Of a stretch of DNA of 64,000 nt, positions 44,653 through 53,862 are shown piece by piece. The position numbers were made by a program, and so were the translations under genes. This stretch comes from Gammaproteobacteria bacterium (GTDB lineage Bacteria; Pseudomonadota; Gammaproteobacteria; Pseudomonadales; Pseudohongiellaceae). The stretch spans positions 14,049 through 78,048 of the forward strand of contig PCCP01000059.1 of assembly GCA_002731775.1 (NCBI GenBank), written 5' to 3'. The notes below the pieces were generated by a model, which ran no database searches, had not been told where the DNA came from, and saw only the letters and a list, made by a program, of their open reading frames with translations. Each line of letters starts with the position of its first letter. The stretch's first letter is position 1.

Positions 44653-46980
44653 TTAGATTCTAAAACGCAAGGCCTGGGGAAGCAGACAGTTTTCTTCATT
44701 GCAACATTGCAATTTCAGGACCAGTTCCGCGGTAGCAGACAGCGAATCGGCGGACGATTCTGTGCGTGCCAATTCCATTTTTATGGTGAAACCCTCTTCG
44801 TAGATTGGAGTGTTGCCTGCATCAACATTCAACAGGGCCGCGTTCGCTGGAGGATAATCACAACGGATAACACGCCAATGGGTTTCAGTCTCGGCAAGAT
44901 CTAACTCGATGGCCGCGATCTCACCCCCGGAAGCCCCGGCTGCAGCGATGTGCCAGCCCGATTCGAGGGTCACCACGATTTCAAGGAGGTTCACATTGTC
45001 GGCTGACGACTCAATCTTGGAAATTGCGATTTTCGCCCTGCCACCGTCGATAGTCTGAATTTCCCCGGCACTACCGTTCTGATACAGAGAAATTGCCCTG
45101 AGCATGCCGGGATGACTCATTGGATTGTCGTTGATATGGGCTATGAGGGTCGCGATACACTTGTCTATTTTGCCTTCATAACCGTGCCCCTGGCTCCTCG
45201 CGAGAAGCACGCTGCGCTGCTCTAACATCAACAGACACTGCACGGCGGTGGCGACCGCGGACAGGGTAGCGCCATCGCTGGCATTACGGGATCGAGTTAG
45301 TAGCGGTGCGTCGTGTTGTTCGGGGCTGAGATAGAACCCGCTGTTTTCCTCGTCCCAAAATTCTATCAGGGCCATATCCATGAGTTGTGCCGCCTGCCTC
45401 AGATATTCCCTGTCGTCTGTCACATCGAACAGGGTGATCAGCGCCTGGCAATAATTCGCGTAGTCTTCCAGTTGTCCGGCGATGGACACGGCGTTGTTCA
45501 AATAGATCCGGTGGAGCCGGCCGGCGGCGGCCACATTCCGTTGCCACACCAGAGTGGCAGCCCGCTGCGCCGCCTGCAGCCAGTCTGGCCGCTGTAGCAC
45601 CGGCGCCGCCGTCGCCAGCGTAGTGATCATCGCTCCGGTCCAGGCAACGATGAGCTTGTCATCCCTAAGTGGGTGGACGCGCCGCTCCCGAGCCAGATAA
45701 AGCTTCTCTAGAATCCTATCCAGATGGCTGTCGAAATTATCCTCGCTGCCGCCATCGACTCCACCGTCCTTCTCGAGTTCCAGATGGGACTTCGGCAGGT
45801 TCAGGATATTCGAGCCTTCGAAGTTCCCTGCCTCGGTTACCCCATACAGTTCCACAACAAGTCTCGCCTCGGCGGCGGACAACGCCTGCTTCAGTTCTTC
45901 TATAGTCCAGGTAAAGAATGTGCCCTCCTCTCCTTCGCTGTCGGCGTCGGTGGCGGAATAGAATCCCCCCTCAGGCAACTGCATATCTCGCAGCACATAG
46001 TCGAGGGTCTGCTCGCAGACTCGCCTGAAGAACTTATTGCCGCTGAGTTGATAAGCCTGGAGATAAACCAGTCCCAGCTGCGACTGGTTATAAAGCATTT
46101 TCTCAAAGTGCGGCACCAACCATTGCGCATCCACGCTGTAGCGATGGAAACCCCCAGCCACCTGATCATAGATGCCGCCACGCGCCATGCCGGTAAGTGC
46201 ACGCTCAACAAAACCAAAAACACTGAGGTCGCGGGATCTCCTGACATGATCGAGCATGAGCAGCAGCAGCGGCTCCTGGGGAAATTTTGGCGCACCGGCC
46301 AGGCCGCCATAGGTCGAATCTTCTCTCTCTAAGAGGCCTTTCAGCATATTGTCCAGCAAGTCCGGGCCTAAGGACCCCGCCTCTTTTCTGTCACTCAAGA
46401 TGCGATCTATCGCCTCACTTATCTGGGTCGCCCTGGCCCTCAGTTCGTCGGGTTGCTGCTTCCAGGCGTCGGTAATTTTTTGCAACAGGGCGATAAAAGA
46501 AGCTGCCGGGAAATAGGTGGCACCGAAGAATGGTTTACCATCCGCCAGCAGAAAATTCGACATCGGCCAACCCCCATGCCCTGACATGAGCTGCACTGCG
46601 GTCATATAAATCTCGTCGATATCGGGATACTGTTCCCGATCCATTTTTATGCTGATGAAATCCCTGTTCAGCACCTCGGCGACTTCGACGTTGTCGAAGC
46701 TCTCAACCTCCATCACATGACACCAGTGGCAGGGGGAGTAGCCAATGGATAGGAACACGGGCTTGTCCTCGACTGCGGCGGCCTCGAAGGCGTCGTTGCC
46801 CCAGGCGTACCAATTCACGGGATTGTGAGCGTGTTGCAGGAGATAGGGTGAGTCTTCCAGAATCAGCCGATTGATAAACAAGCCCTTGCCCTGCGCATCC
46901 AGGTGTTCGGTGCGTTTGTCATAGCTGCCCGCCTTTTCGGCTTCAACCTTACGTAACTTGGTCTCGAGAGCATTGGTCAT
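44653..46980 (-). CDS. YyaL/DUF255 thioredoxin-fold protein with DsbD-alpha-like C-terminus
   Basis: 775 residues. The N-terminal DUF255 domain carries [40 protein letters not shown] with redox pair Cys84/Cys87, and [20 protein letters not shown] six-hairpin (alpha/alpha)6 barrel follows, with [20 protein letters not shown] and [12 protein letters not shown], then [12 protein letters not shown]. The last 130 residues or so (about 640-775) form a beta-rich unit ending in [14 protein letters not shown], which resembles the DsbD N-terminal domain or thiol:disulfide interchange modules. No signal peptide is visible. The function of YyaL relatives is unknown. The gene ends 205 bases before the copper genes on the same strand. 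Confidence 0.85.
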   Translation of the reverse strand: MTNALETKLRKVEAEKAGSYDKRTEHLDAQGKGLFINRLILEDSPYLLQHAHNPVNWYAWGNDAFEAAAVEDKPVFLSIGYSPCHWCHVMEVESFDNVEVAEVLNRDFISIKMDREQYPDIDEIYMTAVQLMSGHGGWPMSNFLLADGKPFFGATYFPAASFIALLQKITDAWKQQPDELRARATQISEAIDRILSDRKEAGSLGPDLLDNMLKGLLEREDSTYGGLAGAPKFPQEPLLLLMLDHVRRSRDLSVFGFVERALTGMARGGIYDQVAGGFHRYSVDAQWLVPHFEKMLYNQSQLGLVYLQAYQLSGNKFFRRVCEQTLDYVLRDMQLPEGGFYSATDADSEGEEGTFFTWTIEELKQALSAAEARLVVELYGVTEAGNFEGSNILNLPKSHLELEKDGGVDGGSEDNFDSHLDRILEKLYLARERRVHPLRDDKLIVAWTGAMITTLATAAPVLQRPDWLQAAQRAATLVWQRNVAAAGRLHRIYLNNAVSIAGQLEDYANYCQALITLFDVTDDREYLRQAAQLMDMALIEFWDEENSGFYLSPEQHDAPLLTRSRNASDGATLSAVATAVQCLLMLEQRSVLLARSQGHGYEGKIDKCIATLIAHINDNPMSHPGMLRAISLYQNGSAGEIQTIDGGRAKIAISKIESSADNVNLLEIVVTLESGWHIAAAGASGGEIAAIELDLAETETHWRVIRCDYPPANAALLNVDAGNTPIYEEGFTIKMELARTESSADSLSATAELVLKLQCCNEENCLLPQALRFRI

Positions 46981-47435
46981 AGTTTAATTACTTAAATTAC
47001 AAGACTGTGGGCTTGCAAAACCCATATTGGGGAGCGAGATGCTGTCACCACAAGAACCGTTTGGCAAATATTACTACACCTCGTTGAAATCAAACCCGGT
47101 GGTCATGGTCTTCTATGGTGAGCCGCTTGTCTTAAGCAGTAGGTGGACTCAATTTGCCCTATACCGCCCCCGTCCCCCCGGGGGCGTGTTTTTTGTCCAT
47201 GGCCAGACTGGGAGCCTTGAAGTAGATTAGGGCCCCTCAATTCAGACCGACCCGCATTAGCCTCTGCTCGCGATTGATGATAGATTCAGTGCCTCTCGAG
47301 CTCTGGTTCCAGACTACCGAAGCAAGCTATGAAACCGAACCGATAAGCACGTGACTTTGAAATTTATAAAAGCCTTGTGAGTCCGGCGCAACAGTGAGCC
47401 CAATTGCTAACGACTCGATCGATGCCGCTCCCCAT
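46981..47435. other. 455-base stretch without a clear gene, holding a strong terminator
   Basis: Between the YyaL-type gene and the next SDR no convincing protein gene is seen. A 67-codon plus-strand frame (47027-47230) has some protein-like text, such as VVMVFYGEPLVLSSRW, but runs through a terminator hairpin and has no clear ribosome site. The stretch 46990-47164 leads directly into an intrinsic terminator on the plus strand (47165-47194), although no recognised gene is transcribed toward it. A small RNA of up to about 200 bases is possible. 47195-47435 holds nothing I can name. Confidence 0.3.
47165..47194 (+). terminator. strong intrinsic terminator with no known upstream gene
   Basis: CGCCCCCG (47165-47172) pairs perfectly with CGGGGGCG (47179-47186) around a six-base loop TCCCCC, followed by TGTTTTTT. 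The GC-rich stem and T-run give a textbook Rho-independent terminator on the plus strand. It lies just after a region without an annotated gene. Confidence 0.8.
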
Positions 47436-48176
47436 ATGACAAGCCCAAACCCAGTTTGCCTGATCGTCGGCGCCGGTGATTACATCGGTGCCGCTATCGC
47501 CCGCCGGTTTGCGGCAGGGGGATACAGCGTCTGCCTGGGTCGCCGTAACGGCGACAAGACTGCAGACCTGGTCAAGGAGATCGAAGATGCTGGGGGCATG
47601 GCCTACGGCTATACCCTCGATGCCAGGGAAGAAACCCAAATTCAGCAACGCTTTGCAGCCATCGAAGCAGACATCGGACCCCTCGAAATCGTCATCTCCA
47701 ATGCCGGCGGCAATGTGAACTTCCCGATCCGGGAAACCACGGAGAGAGTCTTCTACAAGGTTTGGAAGATGGCGTGCCTCACGGGGTTCCTGACTGGCAG
47801 GGAGGCCGCCCGGTACATGGTGCCCCGCCATCAGGGCTCAATATTTTTCACCGGAGCCACCGCCAGTCTGCGTGGCGGCAGCGGCTATGCGGCCTTTGCC
47901 AGCGCCAAGTTCGGGCTGCGCGCACTGGCCCAGAGCATGGCGCGGGAACTGGGTCCCCAGGGCATCCACGTGGCGCACCTGATCATCGATGCCGGCGTGG
48001 ATACAGAATTCGTGCGTGAGCGTTTTAAGGACCGCGGTATCGATCCGAATGACCTCCCCCGGGATACCCTGATGAATCCGGAGTCAATTGCCGAGGCATA
48101 CTGGATGCTGCACTTGCAATCGAAGGATGCCTGGACCCATGAATTGGATTTACGCCCTTTTGCTGAAAAATTTTAG
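47436..48176 (+). CDS. atypical SDR-family protein lacking the YxxxK tyrosine
   Basis: 246 residues from the ATG at 47436 (a GTG at 47394 would add 14). The Rossmann fold is clear: VCLIVGAGDYIGAAIARRF, LGRRNGDK (basic residues after beta-2 favour NADP), VISNAGGNVNF and SIFFTGATASLRGG. In the catalytic motif YAAFASAKFGLRALAQSMA, the Tyr that should stand four residues before Lys is a Phe (F-A-S-A-K). The protein may therefore lack classical SDR chemistry or use another residue, such as the Tyr four residues further on the N-terminal side. It is followed after 14 bases by an HCCA-isomerase-like gene with which it probably forms an operon. Confidence 0.85.
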   Translation: MTSPNPVCLIVGAGDYIGAAIARRFAAGGYSVCLGRRNGDKTADLVKEIEDAGGMAYGYTLDAREETQIQQRFAAIEADIGPLEIVISNAGGNVNFPIRETTERVFYKVWKMACLTGFLTGREAARYMVPRHQGSIFFTGATASLRGGSGYAAFASAKFGLRALAQSMARELGPQGIHVAHLIIDAGVDTEFVRERFKDRGIDPNDLPRDTLMNPESIAEAYWMLHLQSKDAWTHELDLRPFAEKF

Positions 48177-48190
48177 ATAAGGATCAATAG

Positions 48191-48799
48191 ATGTCGATAA
48201 CAGTGGAATTTCATTTCGATTTCGGTAGCCCCAACAGCTACTACGCCCACCGTATAATACCGGCCATCGAGACCCGCACGCACATCAAGTTTGACTACGT
48301 TCCAATTTTGCTTGGTGGAGTTTTCAAGGCAACTAACAACAGATCACCGATGGAGGCCCTGGCCGGAATCAGGAATAAATCAGAATACAACGCCTTGGAA
48401 ACCCGACGCTTCATTAAAAAACACAGTATTGAGGACTTCAGATTCAACCCTCACTTCCCCATTAACACGCTGGCGATCATGCGTGGCGCCATCTACGCCA
48501 TGAACAACGACATTGGCGACGACTACATCGAAGCCATATATCGGTGTATGTGGGAGAAGGAATTGAATATGGCGGACCCGGCCGTGATTCAGCAGGCGCT
48601 TGTAGATGCGGGTCTCCCCGCGGAAGCAATCATTGCCGGCAGCGCCGATATGGAGGTCAAACAACAGCTAATTCACAACACTGCAGCATCGGTTGAGCGT
48701 GGCGCTTTTGGCTCGCCAACCTTCTTCGTCGGCGAGGAAATATTTTTCGGCAAGGACAAACTAGGGGACGTCGAAGACGAGATTCTTGCGAGTTCCTGA
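48191..48799 (+). CDS. 2-hydroxychromene-2-carboxylate isomerase-like DsbA-fold protein
   Basis: 202 residues, ATG with AAGGAT upstream. It is a kappa-class GST/DsbA-like fold: VEFHFDFGSPNSYYAHRIIP with the Ser that activates glutathione (Ser of FGSPNSY), YVPILLGGVFKATNN, FPINTLAIMRGAIYA, and the closing GAFGSPTFFVGEEIFFGKDKL. HCCA isomerases need glutathione and act in naphthalene breakdown, but most homologues have unknown substrates, and no naphthalene pathway is present. It is tied to the preceding atypical SDR by a 14-base gap. Its stop meets the convergent gene's stop with one base between. Confidence 0.9.
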   Translation: MSITVEFHFDFGSPNSYYAHRIIPAIETRTHIKFDYVPILLGGVFKATNNRSPMEALAGIRNKSEYNALETRRFIKKHSIEDFRFNPHFPINTLAIMRGAIYAMNNDIGDDYIEAIYRCMWEKELNMADPAVIQQALVDAGLPAEAIIAGSADMEVKQQLIHNTAASVERGAFGSPTFFVGEEIFFGKDKLGDVEDEILASS

Positions 48800-48800
48800 A

Positions 48801-49415
48801 TCAATCGGCGCGATCGTAGACCCGGGTCAGTATGATTGCTGCGCCAAAAGAATTTGGCTGAATCTGCATTTTCACGACTAGCTGATTGCCGCCAGCCTGC
48901 AAGGTGTAGGTTTCCAGCGTAAATCCATCGTCCCGGGGCCTGGCTTCAACCAGCAGCGAATTATTATCGAAGTTGCCGAAGGAAAAATCCTGACTTCCGC
49001 TGTTGTAGAAATCGTTGGCAGCGGAAGAGCGGCGACGACCGTCGGTATGAAAAACCCGGACGTAGTTATCGGCATATTCGAAACGAAACTCGGGCTCATC
49101 GTAGGCTATACGCAACACATCATCATAAGAGATGCGATCGTAGAGTTCCTGTTCTGCAGGCCCACCACGATAAAAATCTTCCTCGCGTTTCCTGAACCAG
49201 CGCCTCTTGATCTTACCCCCTGCTTCCTTGATCGCCGCCTCTACCCTGTCGTCGGTGTTGTCACTCAATTCTTCGTTAATCACCCAATTGCCAACGATGA
49301 GGCTGCCAATCGCGGGCGCAGAATTTTCCTGGGCGGCGGCAAAGGAAAAAATCGAAACCCCCATCAGCAGCACGCAGATTCTTAACAAAAAACCTTTGAT
49401 CGATTGCTGATTCAT
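48801..49415 (-). CDS. exported protein of unknown function
   Basis: 204 residues from the ATG at 49415, where a signal peptide (GFLLRICVLLMGVSIFSFAAA) starts. After it come IGSLIVGNWVINEELSDNTD, a basic stretch GKIKRRWFRKRE, RISYDDVLRIAYDEPEFRFEYADN, a segment SSAANDFYNSGSQDFSFGNF, and a beta-rich end LVVKMQIQPNSFGAAIILTRVYDRAD. The opening GNWVINEELSDN is shared by several small periplasmic beta-barrel (lipocalin-like) proteins. I do not recognise a named family. The haloalkane dehalogenase gene upstream on the same strand ends 44 bases away, so co-transcription is possible. Confidence 0.7.
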   Translation of the reverse strand: MNQQSIKGFLLRICVLLMGVSIFSFAAAQENSAPAIGSLIVGNWVINEELSDNTDDRVEAAIKEAGGKIKRRWFRKREEDFYRGGPAEQELYDRISYDDVLRIAYDEPEFRFEYADNYVRVFHTDGRRRSSAANDFYNSGSQDFSFGNFDNNSLLVEARPRDDGFTLETYTLQAGGNQLVVKMQIQPNSFGAAIILTRVYDRAD

Positions 49416-49459
49416 TGTAGTTTGCAAGCTCCCTGGGTGTAATCTGATGCCAAGTTTTC

Positions 49460-50338
49460 CTAAGCGAACTGTTTGCGCCACTGTGCTATTGCCTGACCGA
49501 TCTCATGGGGCGAGTCTTCCTGCAAAAAATGATTGCCGGCCACGGTTACTTCTTTCTGATTTGGCCATGATCGACAAAATTCTCGCTGCTGGCCTATCAG
49601 AATTGCCCCGGGATCGGCGTTGATAAATAACTTAGGTAGTTCTGACTGCACCAGCCAGTCAGCATAGCTACGAACCACATCAACTACTTCCTGTGGTTCT
49701 CCTTCAATCGGTATCTGCCGAGGCCAGGTCAGGGTTGGTCTGCGGTCTTCACCGGGATTTTTGAACGGTCGCCGATAGACTTCCATTTCTTCACTGCTCA
49801 GTTCCCGCAAGATAGAACCAGGCAGCACGCTCTCTACAAACACATTTTTCTCGAGGATCATTTCTTCGCCGGCGGGTGAACGCAGGCCCTGGAAAATCCC
49901 CCGCGCTGCCTCAGGCCATTGATCCCAGGTCACGGGTTTGACTATGGCCTCCATATAGGCGATACCGATCACGGCGTCGCGATGACGGTTGGCCCAATCG
50001 AAGCCAAGCGCCGAGCCCCAGTCATGAATGACAAAAGTAGCCCTGTCATTTACGCCCAGCGCCTCGAGGGCACCGTCAAAATATTCTCTATGCTCTAACA
50101 GCGTATAACGATCGGGGCCCGAGTCCGCCAGCTTGTCGGAGTCACCCATGCCGATCAGGTCGATGGCTATGCAACGACCCTGATCCTGCAGATGGGGCAT
50201 GACGTTGCGCCAGAGATAAGACGAAGTTGGATTCCCATGCTGAAAGACAATAGGATCGCCCTCACCCATCTCCACATAACTCATGGTCTTGCCTTTCACT
50301 GTAAGCGTTTGCTTCGGAAGCTCCTTGGCACTGATCAT
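49460..50338 (-). CDS. dhaA: haloalkane dehalogenase (HLD-II type)
   Basis: 292 residues from an ATG with AGGAAA upstream. The catalytic pentad of the HLD-II subfamily (LinB/DhaA) is complete: Asn36 in [14 protein letters not shown], the nucleophile and halide-binding pair Asp106-Trp107 in [13 protein letters not shown], Glu130 in AYMEAIV, and His270 in [13 protein letters not shown]. The enzyme hydrolyses carbon-halogen bonds in the cytosol by an alkyl-enzyme ester, giving alcohol and halide. Such enzymes are common in marine bacteria that never meet pollutants, and natural substrates are not known. It diverges from the acyl-CoA ligase gene across 289 bases. The symbol is by closest type. 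Confidence 0.93.
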   Translation of the reverse strand: MISAKELPKQTLTVKGKTMSYVEMGEGDPIVFQHGNPTSSYLWRNVMPHLQDQGRCIAIDLIGMGDSDKLADSGPDRYTLLEHREYFDGALEALGVNDRATFVIHDWGSALGFDWANRHRDAVIGIAYMEAIVKPVTWDQWPEAARGIFQGLRSPAGEEMILEKNVFVESVLPGSILRELSSEEMEVYRRPFKNPGEDRRPTLTWPRQIPIEGEPQEVVDVVRSYADWLVQSELPKLFINADPGAILIGQQREFCRSWPNQKEVTVAGNHFLQEDSPHEIGQAIAQWRKQFA

Positions 50339-50627
50339 TTTGTTTCCTGTCTGTTCGTGATTCTCAGAGTTCTAGAGAATAAACCCCGCTGTCTGGCATT
50401 TCAATTGGAGTCGATGATACTGGCAACTAATTTTGGGATTGAGCCGTTCTTAACCAGGATTAATTAGGCAGTAAACTTTCAAACCAGATTCCCACGCCTA
50501 CTACTACAAGGGCATTCAACCGAAATGGAATTCTGGTCGTGCCAATTGAACAAGGCCCCTGTTTTCAGCTATCCTCCCTGTCCTTGAATGTACAACAGTA
50601 CAAAAGCAGTTGCGGGAGGAAGTCGGA

Positions 50628-52262
50628 ATGACAATGCAAAATACGCCTCTACTCATGTCTCGAATCCTGGGCAGAGGTGCCAGGCTGGACCCGGAAATCG
50701 AGGTCGTCACCATGCAGGCGGATGGTACGCACCGGCAGACGTTGAAACAGACCTGGGACCGGGCTAATCAGGTGGCGCATGCGCTTAATGCCCATGGCAT
50801 TGGGATTGGGGACAGAATTGGCAGCTTCATGTGGAGTAACTATCGTCACCTGGAGCTGTATCAGGGCGTGCCCTCCATGGGAGCGGTATTGCATACGATA
50901 AATCTCCGTCTATCGGCCACCGATCTCGAATATATCATCAATCATGCGGCAGACCGCGTGCTTTTTGCGGACGAGGATTTGTTGCCGCTGCTGGAGCCGC
51001 TTTGGGGCAAGATTCCCTGCGTAGAATTGCTGGTGGTATGTCGCCATGGTGAGGGCGGGGAAAGCTCCTTCGAAAACCAGATCGATTATGAGGATTTTAT
51101 TGCCGGTCAGGCCACCGAGTACGAGTGGCCGGAGATCGATGAAACTTCCCCCATGGGCCTGTGTTACACCTCCGGTACCACTGGTAAACCCAAGGGAGTG
51201 ATGTATACAAACAGATCTACTTACTTGCACACACTGACTGAGTGTCTGACCGATTCGATTGGGCTTTCTTCCCTGGACGCGCTACTAGGCATCGTACCGA
51301 TGTTCCACGCCATGGGCTGGGGCCTGCCGTTTTGCGCGTCCATGCTTGGGTGCAAACAGGTAATGCCCCATCGATTTATGACACCCGACGCTTTTCTGAA
51401 GCTAATGCATGAGGAAGAAGTCACCATATCTGCGGGTGTGCCCACTATCTGGCAGGGCGTCAGGGCGGCGCTGGAGGCAGAACCTGACAGGTATGACCTG
51501 AGTAAATTAAGTCGGTTGACCTGTGGCGGATCTTCGCCTCCGGTGTCCATGATGCAGTGGTACTGGGAGACCCATAGGATCGAAATGCTTCAGGGTTGGG
51601 GTATGACCGAGACCAATCCGCTGGGAACCCTGTCCAGAAAAATGGCGAAGCGCTCCCATATAAATATTTCGGAAGAACAGCAGTTTGAGAATATCGCCAA
51701 GGCGGGTTTGGCTATGCCTGGGCTGGAGATCGAAATTTTCGATGAACAGTGGAAGCGCTTACCCCACGATGGCGAGGCCGTCGGTGAACTCTGTATTCGC
51801 GGCCCCTGGATTGCCTCCGAATACTACAACGACCCACAACCAGACAAGTTTCATGATGGCTGGCTGGTGACCGGTGACGTTGCCAAGATCGATGCAGAAG
51901 AATACCTGATCATCTCGGATCGTTCCAAGGATCTGATCAAGTCTGGTGGGGAGTGGATCTCCTCTGTCGATCTGGAGAACCACATAGTGGGCATGGCAGA
52001 GGTGGCCCAGGCGGCTGTTGTCGCCCAACCACATCCGAAATGGGATGAGCGCCCAGTGGTCCTGGTGACGATGGTGGAAGGAGAGTCGCTAGACCGGGAT
52101 GCGGTACTGGCGCACTGCAGCGAGATTTTTGCGAAATGGCAATTACCCGATGATGTCATCGAAACCGAATCCATTCCGCAGACCTCCACCGGCAAAATCG
52201 ATAAGAAAGCGATTCGGGCAAACCTTGATGACCAGGGGTATAAACTGCCGGATCTTCGATAG
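50628..52262 (+). CDS. long-chain fatty-acid/acyl-CoA ligase (AMP-binding enzyme)
   Basis: 544 residues from the ATG at 50628, which has GGGAGGA upstream; a TTG at 50610 is unlikely. ANL-superfamily motifs: P-loop GLCYTSGTTGKPKGV, VPMFHAMGWGLP, LTCGGSSPPVSMMQWYWE, GWGMTETNPLG, WLVTGDVAKIDAEEYLIISDRSKD, and the catalytic Lys region IPQTSTGKIDKKAIR. It activates a carboxylic acid to its CoA thioester with ATP. The downstream minus-strand genes code for acyl-CoA dehydrogenase, thiolase, SDR and a methylacyl-CoA racemase, so it probably feeds that beta-oxidation set. The acyl chain is unknown. Confidence 0.93.
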   Translation: MTMQNTPLLMSRILGRGARLDPEIEVVTMQADGTHRQTLKQTWDRANQVAHALNAHGIGIGDRIGSFMWSNYRHLELYQGVPSMGAVLHTINLRLSATDLEYIINHAADRVLFADEDLLPLLEPLWGKIPCVELLVVCRHGEGGESSFENQIDYEDFIAGQATEYEWPEIDETSPMGLCYTSGTTGKPKGVMYTNRSTYLHTLTECLTDSIGLSSLDALLGIVPMFHAMGWGLPFCASMLGCKQVMPHRFMTPDAFLKLMHEEEVTISAGVPTIWQGVRAALEAEPDRYDLSKLSRLTCGGSSPPVSMMQWYWETHRIEMLQGWGMTETNPLGTLSRKMAKRSHINISEEQQFENIAKAGLAMPGLEIEIFDEQWKRLPHDGEAVGELCIRGPWIASEYYNDPQPDKFHDGWLVTGDVAKIDAEEYLIISDRSKDLIKSGGEWISSVDLENHIVGMAEVAQAAVVAQPHPKWDERPVVLVTMVEGESLDRDAVLAHCSEIFAKWQLPDDVIETESIPQTSTGKIDKKAIRANLDDQGYKLPDLR

Positions 52263-52587
52263 CTCCTAATTTGGCCAGAAGATCGGCCGTTGTGAGCGAT
52301 TGCAGCGGAAATTTCAGGTTTTCGGAATAGAAATCAACAATTTTACGATCGAATAAGTACATACTCGCAATTACGGGCGATAGGCTTGGGGGCGAGGATG
52401 CTTTTAGTGGCTGGTATTGTCGTCCAGAGTCCATCTAATTGAGAGCTTAAGCAATTCCGTCGAACTGTATGGCTTCTGCATAGACAAAGAAGCCGAGGCA
52501 TCCCGCCAGCTTCCGATGCGTGATCAACCCAACTGCCGTGCAAGGAATTTTCACCTAAGATCGAGGATAGAAATGTAGGTGAACCGG
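52263..52587. other. 325-base intergenic stretch with one inverted repeat
   Basis: This lies between the convergent stops of the acyl-CoA ligase and acyl-CoA dehydrogenase genes. No protein gene is supported; the small frames there have no ribosome sites. GGCTTCT (52471-52477) and AGAAGCC (52488-52494) form a seven-base stem with a ten-base loop, without a T-tract. It might still aid termination on either strand. Confidence 0.4.
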
Positions 52588-53748
52588 CTAAATTGCCCGG
52601 GCAATTAACAGCTTCATGATTTCATTGCTGCCGCCATAGATCTTCTGAATTCGACTGTCCGCATACATCTTGGCAATAGGATATTCCATCATATAACCAT
52701 AGCCGCCGAAGAACTGCAGACATTCGTCCACTATTTCGCACTGCTTCTGGGTAGTCCACCACTTCGCCATGGCGGCAGTGGTCTCATCGAGTTTGCCCGC
52801 GGCAAGTTTCATCGCACAGTCATCGACGAAGGTCCTGGCCAACTTCGCTTCGGTGTATCTCTCGGCCAGGCGGAACTGGGTGTTTTGGAAATCCAGAATG
52901 CGTTTGCCGAAGGCCTTGCGTTCCTTCACGTACTCAGAAGTGATTCGCAAGGCAGCCTCAATGGCGGCACAGGCACCCGCTGCGATAATCAATCGCTCCT
53001 GCGGAAGTTGTTCCATCAGCTGAACGAAGCCCTTGCCTTCCACGTTGCCCAAGAGATTCTCACTGGGCACAAACACATCATCAAAAAATATTTCCGATGT
53101 GTCTTGCGCTTTCATGCCGAGTTTCTCCAGGTTTCTGCCGCGGCTAAAACCCCCTTCGCCTTCGACGGATTCTGTCTCTACCATGATCAGCGAGATGCCC
53201 TTTGCCGATTCGGAGGGATCAGTTTTTACTACCACACAAATTAAGTTAGCGGTCTGACCGTTGGTCAGAAAGGTTTTTTGACCGTTAAGGACATAATTCT
53301 CGCCTTTTTTGATGGCCGTCATAGCTACGGCTTGCAAATCGGATCCGGTGCCGGGCTCAGTCATGGCAATCGCTGAAACAATTTCTCCCGACGCCATCTT
53401 TGGCAACCATTGCTGTTTCTGTTCTTCGCTACCATAGGAGTTTATATAGTGAGCCACGATGCCGGAATGTACGCCGTTGCCAAAGCCGGAGATGTGGGCG
53501 TAGCACAGCTCTTCCACCAACACCATCTCGTGTTTGAAGTTACCGCCGCCACCGCCATACTGCGGCGGGATAGATACACATAACAACCCGGCTGCGCCCG
53601 CTTTATTCCAGGCATCCCGATCGACGCAACCCTGCTTCTCCCATTTGGCCATATGGGGCACAAATTCCCGGGCGAGAAATTTGCGTACCGCATCTCTCAT
53701 GATGTGTAATTCTTCATCCATCCATGGACTGGTATGATTTTCAAACAT
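52588..53748 (-). CDS. acyl-CoA dehydrogenase, long-chain/isovaleryl-like
   Basis: 386 residues, normal length. FAD enzyme motifs: SAIAMTEPGTGSDL, VLNGQKTFLTNGQTAN, KLGMKAQDTSEIFFDDVFVP, YVKERKAFGKRILDFQNTQF and QFFGGYGYMMEYPIAKMYAD. In medium- and short-chain enzymes the catalytic Glu lies in IYEGTSEIQ near the end; here the text is IYGGSNEIMK. This is the arrangement of LCAD and isovaleryl-CoA dehydrogenases, which place the Glu earlier (helix with AIEAALRIT). It oxidises a saturated acyl-CoA to the 2-enoyl-CoA in the cytosol and passes electrons to ETF. The thiolase gene lies 114 bases upstream on the same strand. Confidence 0.93.
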   Translation of the reverse strand: MFENHTSPWMDEELHIMRDAVRKFLAREFVPHMAKWEKQGCVDRDAWNKAGAAGLLCVSIPPQYGGGGGNFKHEMVLVEELCYAHISGFGNGVHSGIVAHYINSYGSEEQKQQWLPKMASGEIVSAIAMTEPGTGSDLQAVAMTAIKKGENYVLNGQKTFLTNGQTANLICVVVKTDPSESAKGISLIMVETESVEGEGGFSRGRNLEKLGMKAQDTSEIFFDDVFVPSENLLGNVEGKGFVQLMEQLPQERLIIAAGACAAIEAALRITSEYVKERKAFGKRILDFQNTQFRLAERYTEAKLARTFVDDCAMKLAAGKLDETTAAMAKWWTTQKQCEIVDECLQFFGGYGYMMEYPIAKMYADSRIQKIYGGSNEIMKLLIARAI

Positions 53749-53862
53749 CGGTGTTTTCGCTTTTTTGTTGACTAATCTGGATTGTCCCTATCGGTTTTTT
53801 CAGCACCACAATGATGGTAACCAGCCTTCGGAGATTGGTTTCCCCAGCTATATCAGTGTTAA

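Noticed and set aside
44639-44654. 16-base perfect palindrome AATCGCCGCGGCGATT at the end of the YyaL-type gene
   Set aside because: It lacks a T-tract and no matching copy was seen nearby, so neither terminator nor operator can be claimed.
47027-47230. 67-codon plus-strand frame after the YyaL-type gene
   Set aside because: It reads through a strong terminator hairpin and has no clear ribosome site, although part of it looks protein-like.
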